Assembly: GCA_030456405.1 (NCBI GenBank)
Contig: JAKDNQ010000032.1
Location: 1-15,398, forward strand
Length of the DNA: 15,398 nucleotides
Direction of reading: 5' to 3'
DNA from: Nitrospira sp.
Lineage (GTDB): Bacteria > Nitrospirota > Nitrospiria > Nitrospirales > Nitrospiraceae
Shown here: positions 7,594 to 14,643 of the stretch, piece after piece
Layout of the letters: each line of letters begins with the position of its first letter
How positions within the stretch are numbered: the stretch's first letter is position 1
Notes under the pieces: model-generated
What the model was told of the DNA's origin: nothing
The model's input: the letters and a program-made list of their open reading frames with translations, nothing else
The model's database searches: none
Position numbers and translations under genes: made by a program

Positions 7594-8775
7594 ATGAGAA
7601 ACGGAATGAGTCGCGATACCAATAGACATCTGCTGATCCTCATCGTCGGTTTGGGCATCGGCGTTTTTATCCTCGATCTGTCTCTTCCACTGGGAAGCGG
7701 GAATTCTGTGCTCTATGGCGGGCTCGTCATTCTGTCGTTTCTCTTGTCATACCGGAAAGGCCCCCTGATCACGGCGACAATTTGTTCTATCGTCGATATG
7801 ACCGATATATTGCTGAAGCCTACGCTAGATGGCATGCCACTGTGGATGGGCGTCACCAATCGGTTGTTCAGCCTGACGGCGATTTGGCTGCCCTTGCTTT
7901 TCTTCCTGCATCGGCGACGGACCGAAGACCTGCTACGGGGGGCGCACGATGAACTCGAAACACGGGTGAAAGCTCGCACACATGAACTCGCCGCTGTGAA
8001 TCAAGCGCTTGTAGCGGAGATCGCAGAACGCATGGAAACCGAGCAGTCGCTTCGAACGAGCGAGGCTGTGTTGCAGGCCAGCCAGCGCGAGATCAAACAG
8101 AGTCGCGCGGATTTGCGGGCCTTGGCAGGCCAACTGTTGACGGCGCAGGAAGCAGATCGCCGGAGAATTTCCCGCGATCTGCACGACGACATCAATCAAC
8201 GTCTCGCGATGCTCTCGATGGATCTTCGGCGGATGGAGAAAGATCCGTCCACCGATTCAGAGCCTCTTCGGGATCAACTCCGACGGGTGTCCGAGGCCCT
8301 GACCGCGGTCTCGGACGATGTGCGACAAATGGCCTATCGTTTTCACCCATCTATTCTCGATGACTTGGGGCTCTTGAAGGCCGTACGCCGCCTGGTCAAT
8401 GAGTTTTCCAGCCGCACGGGCATCCAGTGCTCCTATGTGTATAAGGACCCGGTGGGCATACTGCCGCCCGACGTGACCACATGTATCTATCGTGTCGTAC
8501 AGGAATGCCTCAGCAACATTTCTCGCCATGCCAAGGCCTCACAAGTAGAGATCGAGCTGATTTGCGAGTTCGATGAGGTCAGCCTCTCAGTCCGTGACAA
8601 TGGCGTGGGATTTGAGGCCTCGCACGGAGATCAGACGAGCGGGCACTTGGGCTTGCTGAGCATGAAAGAGCGTGTGCGCATGGCTAAGGGAACCTTGGAG
8701 ATCGAGTCGACGCCCCTGCAGGGCACGCAGATCCGAGCGGATATTCCGTTGGGTGAAGGAGAACTCCATGCTTAA
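7594..8775 (+). CDS. Membrane sensor histidine kinase, NarL/UhpB (HPK7) type
   Basis: About 393 residues. Four hydrophobic segments (about 12-30, 38-54, 57-72, 90-105) with only short loops form an integral membrane sensor without a large periplasmic domain. A coiled-coil linker follows (about 110-180). The HisKA_3 dimerisation domain carries the phospho-acceptor in RISRDLHDDINQRLA (His197). The HATPase domain has the N-box QECLSNISRHA (about 303-313), DNGVGF (335-340) and the glycine-rich GHLGLLSMKERV (350-361). All catalytic parts are present, so it should autophosphorylate and pass phosphate to the regulator it overlaps. Start choice is uncertain: ATG 7594 sits just after AAAGGG, ATG 7606 is 12 nt from it, and a TTG at 7516 would add 26 polar residues. 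The adjacent divergent efflux operon is the likely target. Confidence 0.88.
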   Translation: MRNGMSRDTNRHLLILIVGLGIGVFILDLSLPLGSGNSVLYGGLVILSFLLSYRKGPLITATICSIVDMTDILLKPTLDGMPLWMGVTNRLFSLTAIWLPLLFFLHRRRTEDLLRGAHDELETRVKARTHELAAVNQALVAEIAERMETEQSLRTSEAVLQASQREIKQSRADLRALAGQLLTAQEADRRRISRDLHDDINQRLAMLSMDLRRMEKDPSTDSEPLRDQLRRVSEALTAVSDDVRQMAYRFHPSILDDLGLLKAVRRLVNEFSSRTGIQCSYVYKDPVGILPPDVTTCIYRVVQECLSNISRHAKASQVEIELICEFDEVSLSVRDNGVGFEASHGDQTSGHLGLLSMKERVRMAKGTLEIESTPLQGTQIRADIPLGEGELHA

Positions 8776-9403
8776 GCCGCGTATCTTGCTGGCAGACGAT
8801 CATACCTTTGTCCTGGAGGGGTTTCGCCGCATCCTGGAAGAGCACTATGAGCTGGTCGGCACAACCGGGGATGGGCGGGCACTCCTGGCGGCCGCGAAAA
8901 CAGCGCAGCCTGATATCGTCATCCTGGATATCTCAATGCCGTTGCTCAATGGGATCGACGCGACGGCGCAGCTGAAAAAAATCTGTCCGACGGCTAAAAT
9001 CATTATCGTGACGATGCACGCCGATGCGGAGTATGTTCGGTCGGCTTTTGAGGCGGGGGCTTCGGCTTATGTGCTCAAGGGATCGGCGGTGGATGAATTG
9101 GAACAAGCAATACGGGCCGTGCTCGGAGGTCATTCCTACATTACGCCGCTGATCACGAAAGAGCTTGTGGATGTCTTTTTGTCTACAGTCTCGGAGAAAT
9201 CGAAAGGCCTTACTCCACGTCAGCGAGAAGTTCTGCAGTTCCTCGCCGAAGGACGGACGGCCAAGGAGATTGCCAATCTCTTGCATATCACATCACGAAC
9301 CGTCGAGTTTCATAAGGGGCAGATCCTGGACCAGCTCAAGCTTAAGACTACGGCAGATTTGATCAAATACGCGCTCACGCACGGCATCGTCAGCGCATCC
9401 TAA
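8768..9403 (+). CDS. Response regulator, LuxR/NarL family
   Basis: A 211-residue DNA-binding response regulator. The receiver domain (residues 4-120) has the acidic pair Asp10-Asp11, phospho-acceptor Asp54 in VILDISMPLLNG, Thr82 and Lys104, all conserved. The C-terminal LuxR helix-turn-helix (about 147-206) reads LTPRQREVLQFLAEGRTAKE and then TSRTVEFHKGQILDQL, the usual four-helix unit with the recognition helix at SRTVEFHKG. The ATG at 8768 has GAAGGAG 6 nt upstream and overlaps the kinase stop by 8 bp, so the pair is translationally coupled. Earlier in-frame starts back to 8672 would lie inside the kinase catalytic domain and are unlikely. No terminator is obvious in the 84 bp downstream. 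Confidence 0.92.
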   Translation: MLKPRILLADDHTFVLEGFRRILEEHYELVGTTGDGRALLAAAKTAQPDIVILDISMPLLNGIDATAQLKKICPTAKIIIVTMHADAEYVRSAFEAGASAYVLKGSAVDELEQAIRAVLGGHSYITPLITKELVDVFLSTVSEKSKGLTPRQREVLQFLAEGRTAKEIANLLHITSRTVEFHKGQILDQLKLKTTADLIKYALTHGIVSAS

Positions 9404-9487
9404 CTGTCAGATCACTCCATCGCACTGCGTCAACAAAAGTCGTGAACCCATCATGTGACGTTCACCGGCTCGGACGGACTCATGGCA

Positions 9488-10441
9488 ATGACCGATCATC
9501 CTATGCTAGATTCGCTTCCACCTATGGCTCCTGCACCACAGCATTCAACACGACGACTGCCTCGCAAGACCCCGATTGTTCTGATACTGCTGTCTCTGGT
9601 TTTCGCCGCCTGCGGCACGACCACCTCACCCGGCAAAATCCTCTTCGAAGATGCGCGCGGAACCGTCTCACTTGAGACGATGACCGATCAGTCGATTCAG
9701 GCCACGCATCCGGTCACGTTGGAACCGACCCTCATTGCCCAGATCTTGAGAGGCATGGAGGTGCAGGACCAGGAGCGCGGCATTCAGAGGCTATTCGCAG
9801 GGCCGCCACCTCCTGTTCCCGTCTTCTCGGACGAGCAGATTCAGTTTCTCGCGCCCTTGCTTGCAGAGGGCTTACGAACGGCAACACCGGATCAGCGCAT
9901 AGGATATCGTGTCCAGACGACGCACAAAGGTTCCTTCCTAGAATCTTCGATAACGGAAACCACTGCCGGCTCCCTGTACGCGTATGGCCGACAGCTCAAT
10001 GTGGTCCTCTCCAAATATCGATATGTACCGACCAGGGCGGGCATGGTGATGAACGACGACGGTAATCGATCTCCGTTACACGATACTTCCGGCCTTCGGC
10101 AACGTATCCTGTTGTTCACTCCGAGTTCCGCCCAACGGTCCGATAGCTTTGATCCGCCGGCAGGAGACAAGCCAACCGATAGGTTCCTCGCCATCGATTA
10201 TCAGCAACTACAACAGGCGCCGCCTATGGCAACAACCACTGAGCATACGCAGCCTCAGATGGGCCAGACCTCCCCGACCCGCGAATCTCCAACAGGAACC
10301 AGCGCACCCGAAGTCTCAACTCCTTCCACAGAGGCCCTGGCTCAGGAGGTGGAGGCCCTCAAGAAAGAGATGCGATCCCTCAAACAACAGCAACTCGGTA
10401 ACCAGCCCACCATACAAGACAGCCCAAAGCGGAAAAAATGA
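9488..10441 (+). CDS. Predicted lipoprotein A, paralogue of the protein at 12485
   Basis: About 317 residues. The N-terminus has a basic patch (RRLPRK), a hydrophobic stretch and LVFAAC with the lipidation cysteine at about residue 42. The core (about 50-240) contains SIQATHPVTLE, IQFLAPLLAEGLRTATPDQR, GSLYAYGRQL and FLAIDYQQL, all shared with the protein at 12485-13336. A Pro/Thr/Gln-rich linker (about 245-280) and a short coiled coil (EALAQEVEALKKEMRSLKQQ, about 282-301) end in basic residues. I do not recognise the family. The layout suggests an outer-membrane-anchored protein with a periplasmic core and a spacer reaching a partner or the cell wall; that is inference. Start is unsure: ATG 9488 has a weak GGACGGA about 9 nt upstream; GTG 9455, ATG 9482 and ATG 9524 are alternatives. 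Confidence 0.7.
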   Translation: MTDHPMLDSLPPMAPAPQHSTRRLPRKTPIVLILLSLVFAACGTTTSPGKILFEDARGTVSLETMTDQSIQATHPVTLEPTLIAQILRGMEVQDQERGIQRLFAGPPPPVPVFSDEQIQFLAPLLAEGLRTATPDQRIGYRVQTTHKGSFLESSITETTAGSLYAYGRQLNVVLSKYRYVPTRAGMVMNDDGNRSPLHDTSGLRQRILLFTPSSAQRSDSFDPPAGDKPTDRFLAIDYQQLQQAPPMATTTEHTQPQMGQTSPTRESPTGTSAPEVSTPSTEALAQEVEALKKEMRSLKQQQLGNQPTIQDSPKRKK

Positions 10442-10455
10442 AGGCGGAGGTTGAT

Positions 10456-10475
10456 AGGCTGAAGGGGTTCAGCCT
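10456..10475. terminator. 8-bp hairpin with GGGG loop at the convergent gene end
   Basis: AGGCTGAA and TTCAGCCT pair perfectly around GGGG, 14 nt after the lipoprotein A stop. No T-run follows on either strand, so it is not a classical intrinsic terminator. Its location between convergent genes and its membership in the repeat cluster suggest transcript-end protection or a REP-like role. Confidence 0.4.
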
Positions 10476-10571
10476 GAAGGTCGGAATTCGGCGTCCGATA
10501 TTTCAACAACTTCGACCTTGTTGCTTTCAGCCTTCCGTTCCTTCAGCCTGAACCCCTTCGGTCTTCAGCCT
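10456..10571. repeat. Cluster of TTCAGCCT/AGGCTGAA words with a 20-bp inverted repeat
   Basis: Five copies of TTCAGCCT (or its complement) lie at 10456, 10468, 10526, 10542 and 10564. The block 10461-10480 is the inverted copy of 10540-10559 with one mismatch in 20 bp. Smaller pairs nest inside: AAGGTCG (10477-10483) with CGACCTT (10513-10519), and CAACAA (10504-10509) with TTGTTG (10518-10523). The RNA could fold into a large cruciform-like structure. The right half overlaps the 3' end of nadE. The element looks like a REP-like or miniature intergenic repeat; only a genome search would show other copies. Confidence 0.65.
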
Positions 10572-12341
10572 TCCTCGATAGCCGTTTGTAACCGGCATCC
10601 GCCGATCCTTTCCCAAGGCCCGATGCGTGATCTTGATGCCGATCGGCGCCTGCCTACGCTTATATTCGCTGCCGTCCACCATCGTCATCACGCGCGCCAC
10701 GGTCGCACGGTCATACCCCGCTTCGACAAGCTCTTCAAGCGACCGGTCTTCTTCTACATAGGCTTGGAGAATGGGATCAAGGATCTCATAAGGAGGCAAC
10801 GAATCCTCATCCTTTTGGTTGGGTCTCAGCTCAGCGGTCGGTGGCCGATCTAACGTCCGTTTGGGAATCACCGGGATTGTGCCACGGAGGTTTCGGAGCT
10901 TTGCAAGGTCATACACCATCGTCTTGGGTACATCTTTGATCACAGCAAAACCGCCTGCCATATCGCCGTACAAGGTGGCATATCCCACACTCATTTCGCT
11001 TTTATTGCCTGTCGTGAGCACCAGATGGCCGAACTTATTGGAGAAGGCCATGAGGAGATTGCCCCGAATGCGGGCTTGGAGATTTTCTTCCGTCGCATCC
11101 GGCGCATGCCCTTCGAACGTTTCTGCAAGCGCGTGCCGATACGTGTCGAACAGCGTCGTGATAGGAATCGTTCGGACAGAGATCGCGAGTCTTGCCCCCA
11201 ATTCGGCGACATCGCCGTAACTGTCTCGCGACGTATAAGGGGAAGGCATGAACAGGCCCCATATGTTCTCAGCGCCGAGCGCATCGACGGCAAGCACGGC
11301 GGTCAGCGCCGAATCCACTCCACCGCTGAGGCCGATCACGGCACGCGTAAATCCATTTTTCCTCACATAGTCTCGCACCCCCAGCGTGAGGGCCCGGTAC
11401 ACTTCCTCCAGCTGGTCCAGGACCGATTCAACACCAGGGACCACCCGCGTCCTGGTTTTGTGAACAGCCGGAAGCGGCGCAGCATAGACTTCCACCGCAT
11501 TGGCAAGGCGCCGTGGCAAAAACTTTTTCCGGCTGTCTCGTCTTCCCCGCGCCACCGCTTCCATGTTGAGGTCGGCGACGATCAGATCTTCTTCGAAGGC
11601 TTTCCCTCGCGCGATGACCTCACCCTCGTGATCGATGATGACACTATTCCCGTCGAAGACCAGTTCATCCTGAGCGCCGACTGCGTTGGTATATGTCAGC
11701 ACCACTCCGTTTTCCCTCGCGCGGGTCGCCAACATCTGCTCACGTACCCGGCTCTTGCCAAGATGAAACGGCGAGGCATTGATATTCACGATGATTTCCG
11801 CGCCTGCTGCCGCCTGAAACGCGGTCGGACCTTCCGGCAACCACACATCCTCGCAAATGTTGATCCCGACTATGGTGGCACGCAGACGAATGAGCGGCAG
11901 CCTTCGGCCCGGATGAAAATAGCGGCTCTCGTCAAACACGCCATAGTTCGGCAAGTACCACTTACAATAGGTCGTAATAAGTTTCTGATCGGCAATGACC
12001 GCCGCCGCATTGTAGAGCTCATGTACACCAGCCTGCACCACCGATGAACGAGCGGGCTTTGGATCTCTGCCATCGCTCTGACTGATGTAACCCACGACTG
12101 CTGCAATGTTCCGACAGTGACGGACGACTTCCTGAAGGGCACGACGGTTGTCCGCGATAAACCGTGGCTTGAGCAAGAGATCTTCAGGTGGATACCCTGT
12201 GATCGCCAGCTCAGGGAACGCGACGAGATCAGCCTTCGTTTTCTTTGCTTCGCGCAGCCAGGCTGTGATCCGGCGGATGTTCCCCTCCAGATCTCCAACC
12301 GTCGAATTCATCTGCACCATGGCGATACGAAAGGTACGCAT
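10527..12341 (-). CDS. nadE: Glutamine-dependent NAD+ synthetase
   Basis: A 604-residue two-domain enzyme making NAD+ from nicotinate adenine dinucleotide, ATP and glutamine, the last step of NAD synthesis, in the cytosol. The N-terminal nitrilase-type glutaminase domain (about 3-270) has the triad Glu44 (FPELAITGY), Lys127 (YCKWYLPNYGVFDE) and Cys163 (NICEDVW). The C-terminal synthetase (about 305-590) has the ATP PP-loop GLSGGVDSALT (Ser339-Ser344), LTTGNKSEMSVGYATLYGDM (442-461) and RMPVTNGYR near the end. The family normally stops about there; the last ~14 residues (RLKTEGVQAEGTEG) are encoded by the repeat cluster at 10456-10571. The ATG at 12341 follows a hairpin, with no ribosome site visible. 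Converges with lipoprotein A and diverges from lipoprotein B. Confidence 0.96.
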   Translation of the reverse strand: MRTFRIAMVQMNSTVGDLEGNIRRITAWLREAKKTKADLVAFPELAITGYPPEDLLLKPRFIADNRRALQEVVRHCRNIAAVVGYISQSDGRDPKPARSSVVQAGVHELYNAAAVIADQKLITTYCKWYLPNYGVFDESRYFHPGRRLPLIRLRATIVGINICEDVWLPEGPTAFQAAAGAEIIVNINASPFHLGKSRVREQMLATRARENGVVLTYTNAVGAQDELVFDGNSVIIDHEGEVIARGKAFEEDLIVADLNMEAVARGRRDSRKKFLPRRLANAVEVYAAPLPAVHKTRTRVVPGVESVLDQLEEVYRALTLGVRDYVRKNGFTRAVIGLSGGVDSALTAVLAVDALGAENIWGLFMPSPYTSRDSYGDVAELGARLAISVRTIPITTLFDTYRHALAETFEGHAPDATEENLQARIRGNLLMAFSNKFGHLVLTTGNKSEMSVGYATLYGDMAGGFAVIKDVPKTMVYDLAKLRNLRGTIPVIPKRTLDRPPTAELRPNQKDEDSLPPYEILDPILQAYVEEDRSLEELVEAGYDRATVARVMTMVDGSEYKRRQAPIGIKITHRALGKDRRMPVTNGYRGRLKTEGVQAEGTEG

Positions 12342-12342
12342 G

Positions 12343-12363
12343 AGGCTTTATACCATAAAGCCT
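12343..12363. promoter_or_regulatory. Perfect 9-bp inverted repeat abutting the nadE start codon
   Basis: AGGCTTTAT (12343-12351) and ATAAAGCCT (12355-12363) pair perfectly around ACC, ending 1 nt before the nadE ATG. Read toward nadE, TTGAAT (12372-12377) and TATGGT (12350-12355) are spaced 16 bp and could be -35 and -10 boxes, putting transcription start almost at the ATG. The repeat would then be an operator over the -10 box of a nearly leaderless gene. If the transcript is longer, it would be a hairpin at the initiation site. Confidence 0.45.
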
Positions 12364-12446
12364 AGGCTGAAGAATTCAAGGCTTTGAAAAGTCGGCCTAC
12401 GCCCGCATTCAGGCTCATTTCGTATTGTACGTGGCTGTGTTAGGCT
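12343..12446. repeat. AGGCT-rich divergent promoter region
   Basis: AGGCT occurs at 12343, 12364, 12379, 12411 and 12442, and its complement AGCCT at 12359, all within 104 bp. AGCCTAGGCT at 12359-12368 is a perfect palindrome, and AGGCTCAT occurs twice (12411, 12442). Spacings of 21, 15, 32 and 31 bp are near whole or half helical turns. This may be a set of regulator sites shared by nadE and lipoprotein B. Confidence 0.4.
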
Positions 12447-12466
12447 CATGGGTCAACACGCCCATG
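12447..12466. promoter_or_regulatory. Inverted repeat CATGGG / CCCATG in lipoprotein B leader
   Basis: A perfect 6-bp inverted repeat with an 8-bp spacer, 18 bp before the lipoprotein B start codon. It could be an operator or a leader hairpin. Nothing else supports either role. Confidence 0.25.
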
Positions 12467-12484
12467 ACGGCATGACATCTCAGT

Positions 12485-13336
12485 ATGCACAAAACACAGC
12501 ACAATCGACTCCCCCTATTGGCAGGGCTCCTCCTCATTGCGTCCGCCTGTTCGACCGGGTCTGAGCGCGACATCACCCTGTATGAAACGGATCGCGGGGC
12601 CGTGTATTTGGAGCGGATTTCTGATCGATCCATACAAGCCGCCCACCCCGTCACGATATCGGCAGACACGATGGCCTTGGTCCTTCGCGGCGTGGCCGTC
12701 AAGGAAAATAGAGGATTATTGGGAAGCATAGTCTTAGGAAAGCCAGAGGCTGTTCAAGTGTTTAGGGACGAGGATGTTCAGTTCCTGGCGCCGCTCCTGG
12801 TCGAGGGACTCATCAGAGCTGCGTCGGACCAGAAGGTGGGTTTTCGTGTCGTTCAAACGGGGATGCCATGGGAATCGACGACGGGCTCGCTCTATGCCTA
12901 CGGACGATCACTGTATCTGACCATACCCTGGCTGATCCCCCTGTCCCAGTACGGAGCCGGCGGGCAGGCGCCGCCACCTACAATTCTCTTTTTCCCGGAG
13001 TCGGCAAAACGGCCAGACAGTTATGACAACGCGCGCTCCGCCGAATCGACACTCGTCATCGACTATGCGTTACTCGCTTCACCCCCAGCCGATTTAGAGA
13101 TACCACCACCCGTTCAAATCCCCGCCACTAGACCTACCGACGTGACCGAACAGCCCGCCGCACCAGCGCAGACCACACAACCAATTCACGCGCCTATTCA
13201 GTCGAAAGACCGTGAATTCGATGACATGAGAAAAGAACTGCAAGATATCAAACGGCAGTTAGCCGAGCAGAACGCTGAACGAAATGCGCAGAAAAAGAAT
13301 GGGCCTTCCAAACAGAAAACGCCAATGATCCCTTAA
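12485..13336 (+). CDS. Predicted lipoprotein B, paralogue of the protein at 9488
   Basis: A 283-residue lipoprotein: hydrophobic stretch at residues 9-19 and lipobox IASAC with Cys22. The core (about 30-200) shares with lipoprotein A the sequences RSIQAAHPVTIS (49-60), VQFLAPLLVEGLIRAASDQK (98-117), GFRV (119-122), GSLYAYGRSL (134-143) and LVIDYALL (190-197). It lacks two short insertions present in A. A Pro-rich linker (about 200-240) and a charged coiled coil (DDMRKELQDIKRQLAEQNAE, 246-265) lead to a Lys-rich end. Function is unknown; the shared plan with A suggests the same kind of envelope job. No clear ribosome site is seen before the ATG, but the start gives a perfect signal peptide. 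Divergent from nadE and convergent with the GAF-ANTAR gene. Confidence 0.78.
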   Translation: MHKTQHNRLPLLAGLLLIASACSTGSERDITLYETDRGAVYLERISDRSIQAAHPVTISADTMALVLRGVAVKENRGLLGSIVLGKPEAVQVFRDEDVQFLAPLLVEGLIRAASDQKVGFRVVQTGMPWESTTGSLYAYGRSLYLTIPWLIPLSQYGAGGQAPPPTILFFPESAKRPDSYDNARSAESTLVIDYALLASPPADLEIPPPVQIPATRPTDVTEQPAAPAQTTQPIHAPIQSKDREFDDMRKELQDIKRQLAEQNAERNAQKKNGPSKQKTPMIP

Positions 13337-13338
13337 TA

Positions 13339-13355
13339 CCTGTGCCGGTGACAGG
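13339..13355. terminator. Weak hairpin between convergent genes
   Basis: CCTGT (13339-13343) pairs with ACAGG (13351-13355) around a 7-nt loop in the 35-bp gap between lipoprotein B and the GAF-ANTAR gene. The stem is short and has no T-run, so a termination role is only suggested by position. Confidence 0.2.
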
Positions 13356-13371
13356 CTCCATACTACTTCTG

Positions 13372-14637
13372 TTATCCACGCTGCTTCTCAACCCGTTGAT
13401 CGAGTTCTCCGGCCAGGAGCACAGCCTCAGCAATTTCTCGCATCGACTTTCTAAAATCCATGCTTTGCCGTTGAATGAGTTTAAAGGCCTCTTCTTCGGT
13501 CAGCTTCTTCGAACGCATCAGGTAGCCCTTGGCCCTTTCCATGAGCTTCCGAACCGCCAAGGCCTCCTGCATCTCATGAGACTTCTCAATCAGAGTCGTA
13601 TGCTCGATAGCGATGGCGGCCTGATTGGCTATAGCCTGAAGCAATTTGACCTCTTCCCCTGTGAACACATGCGGAATGGGCGTGTAGCTATTAATGACCC
13701 CAAGCGCCTTATCTCGCACCACCATCGGGACTGAAAGCAAGGAACACAGCCCTTCCTTCTTCGCCATATCCGGATACATATAGTCGCGCTCAGTGGACAC
13801 ATCGAGCACGATAATCGGGCGTCGGTCTTTTACCGCACGCCCACTGATACCCTGCCCGATCTTAAGATTCGGCTTCCGGCGATACTGTTCACTGAGGCTT
13901 TGCGTGGCTGCAATCTGCAATTCTCCGCTGGCTTCGTCCAAAAGCATGATTGAGCAGATCTTAGAATTCATCATCTGCGCTGTCATCGTCACGAGAAGCT
14001 GTAGGACATCTTTGATCAACCGGTTGGACGCCACTGTTTCTGATACCTGCGACAGCGTTTCTACTTGTAATGCTTTGCGTTGCATTTGATCGTACAGCCG
14101 CGCATTTTCAATCGCTCCTCCAACTTGATTGGCGATCGTCGAGAGCAGTGCGATCTCATCAGGCTGATAGCGTTTAGGGCGCTTGTGCTGGACATTGATC
14201 ACGCCGACCACTTCCTTTTTGGCCATGATCGGGACGGAGACAAATGCTTGATAGCGGTCTTCCGGAAGATTATGAAAAAACTTGAACCGTGGATCGTCGT
14301 TCGCATTATTCGGTATGACGACTCGCGTCCGTTCCTGCGCAACCCACCCGGTGATGCCCTCGCCTAATCCAATTGTGATGCGACCGATCAGTTTGGGATG
14401 AGGGTTTTTCGACGCTCGAAGAATGAGTTCGTCTTGACTGTCCGACAAAAGGTACAGAAGGCAGGCATCCGCCTTCGTCACTTCGACGACGACGTCGACG
14501 ATATGCTTGAGAATGGCTTCGAGATCCAGTTGGTTGCTGATCGACGCAGAGATCCGGTGAAGCACATCGACTTCGCGTGTTTTTTCTCGCAATGCCTGTT
14601 GGAGATACGCCACAGACGGCGTGCGTGTGATCGTCAT
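13372..14637 (-). CDS. GAF-GAF-ANTAR protein, probable RNA-binding antiterminator
   Basis: A 421-residue soluble regulator. A short coiled coil (about 8-35) leads to GAF domain 1 (about 39-178, with GLGEGITGWVAQE at 90-102 and VSVPIMAKKEVVGVINVQHK at 133-152). GAF domain 2 follows (about 206-346, with GQGISGRAVKDRRPIIV at 261-277). The C-terminal ANTAR domain (about 359-413) has ALAVRKLMERAKGYLM and then LTEEEAFKLIQRQSM and REIAEAVL, the three-helix ANTAR pattern. ANTAR domains bind paired RNA hairpins to prevent termination (family knowledge); GAF domains bind small ligands, so this is a ligand-gated rather than phosphorylation-gated version. The ligand is unknown. The ATG at 14637 has AAAGG about 9 nt upstream and lies 6 nt after the aroB stop, so the two are co-transcribed. 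Confidence 0.92.
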   Translation of the reverse strand: MTITRTPSVAYLQQALREKTREVDVLHRISASISNQLDLEAILKHIVDVVVEVTKADACLLYLLSDSQDELILRASKNPHPKLIGRITIGLGEGITGWVAQERTRVVIPNNANDDPRFKFFHNLPEDRYQAFVSVPIMAKKEVVGVINVQHKRPKRYQPDEIALLSTIANQVGGAIENARLYDQMQRKALQVETLSQVSETVASNRLIKDVLQLLVTMTAQMMNSKICSIMLLDEASGELQIAATQSLSEQYRRKPNLKIGQGISGRAVKDRRPIIVLDVSTERDYMYPDMAKKEGLCSLLSVPMVVRDKALGVINSYTPIPHVFTGEEVKLLQAIANQAAIAIEHTTLIEKSHEMQEALAVRKLMERAKGYLMRSKKLTEEEAFKLIQRQSMDFRKSMREIAEAVLLAGELDQRVEKQRG

Positions 14638-14643
14638 TGAGAT

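Noticed and set aside
8672..8767. Extended N-terminus of the response regulator
   Set aside because: It would overlap the kinase ATPase domain by about 100 bp. ATG 8768 has an ideal ribosome site and begins the receiver domain.
11025..12047. Plus-strand 340-residue open frame opposite nadE
   Set aside because: It is a shadow of nadE, whose catalytic motifs in the minus frame leave no doubt.
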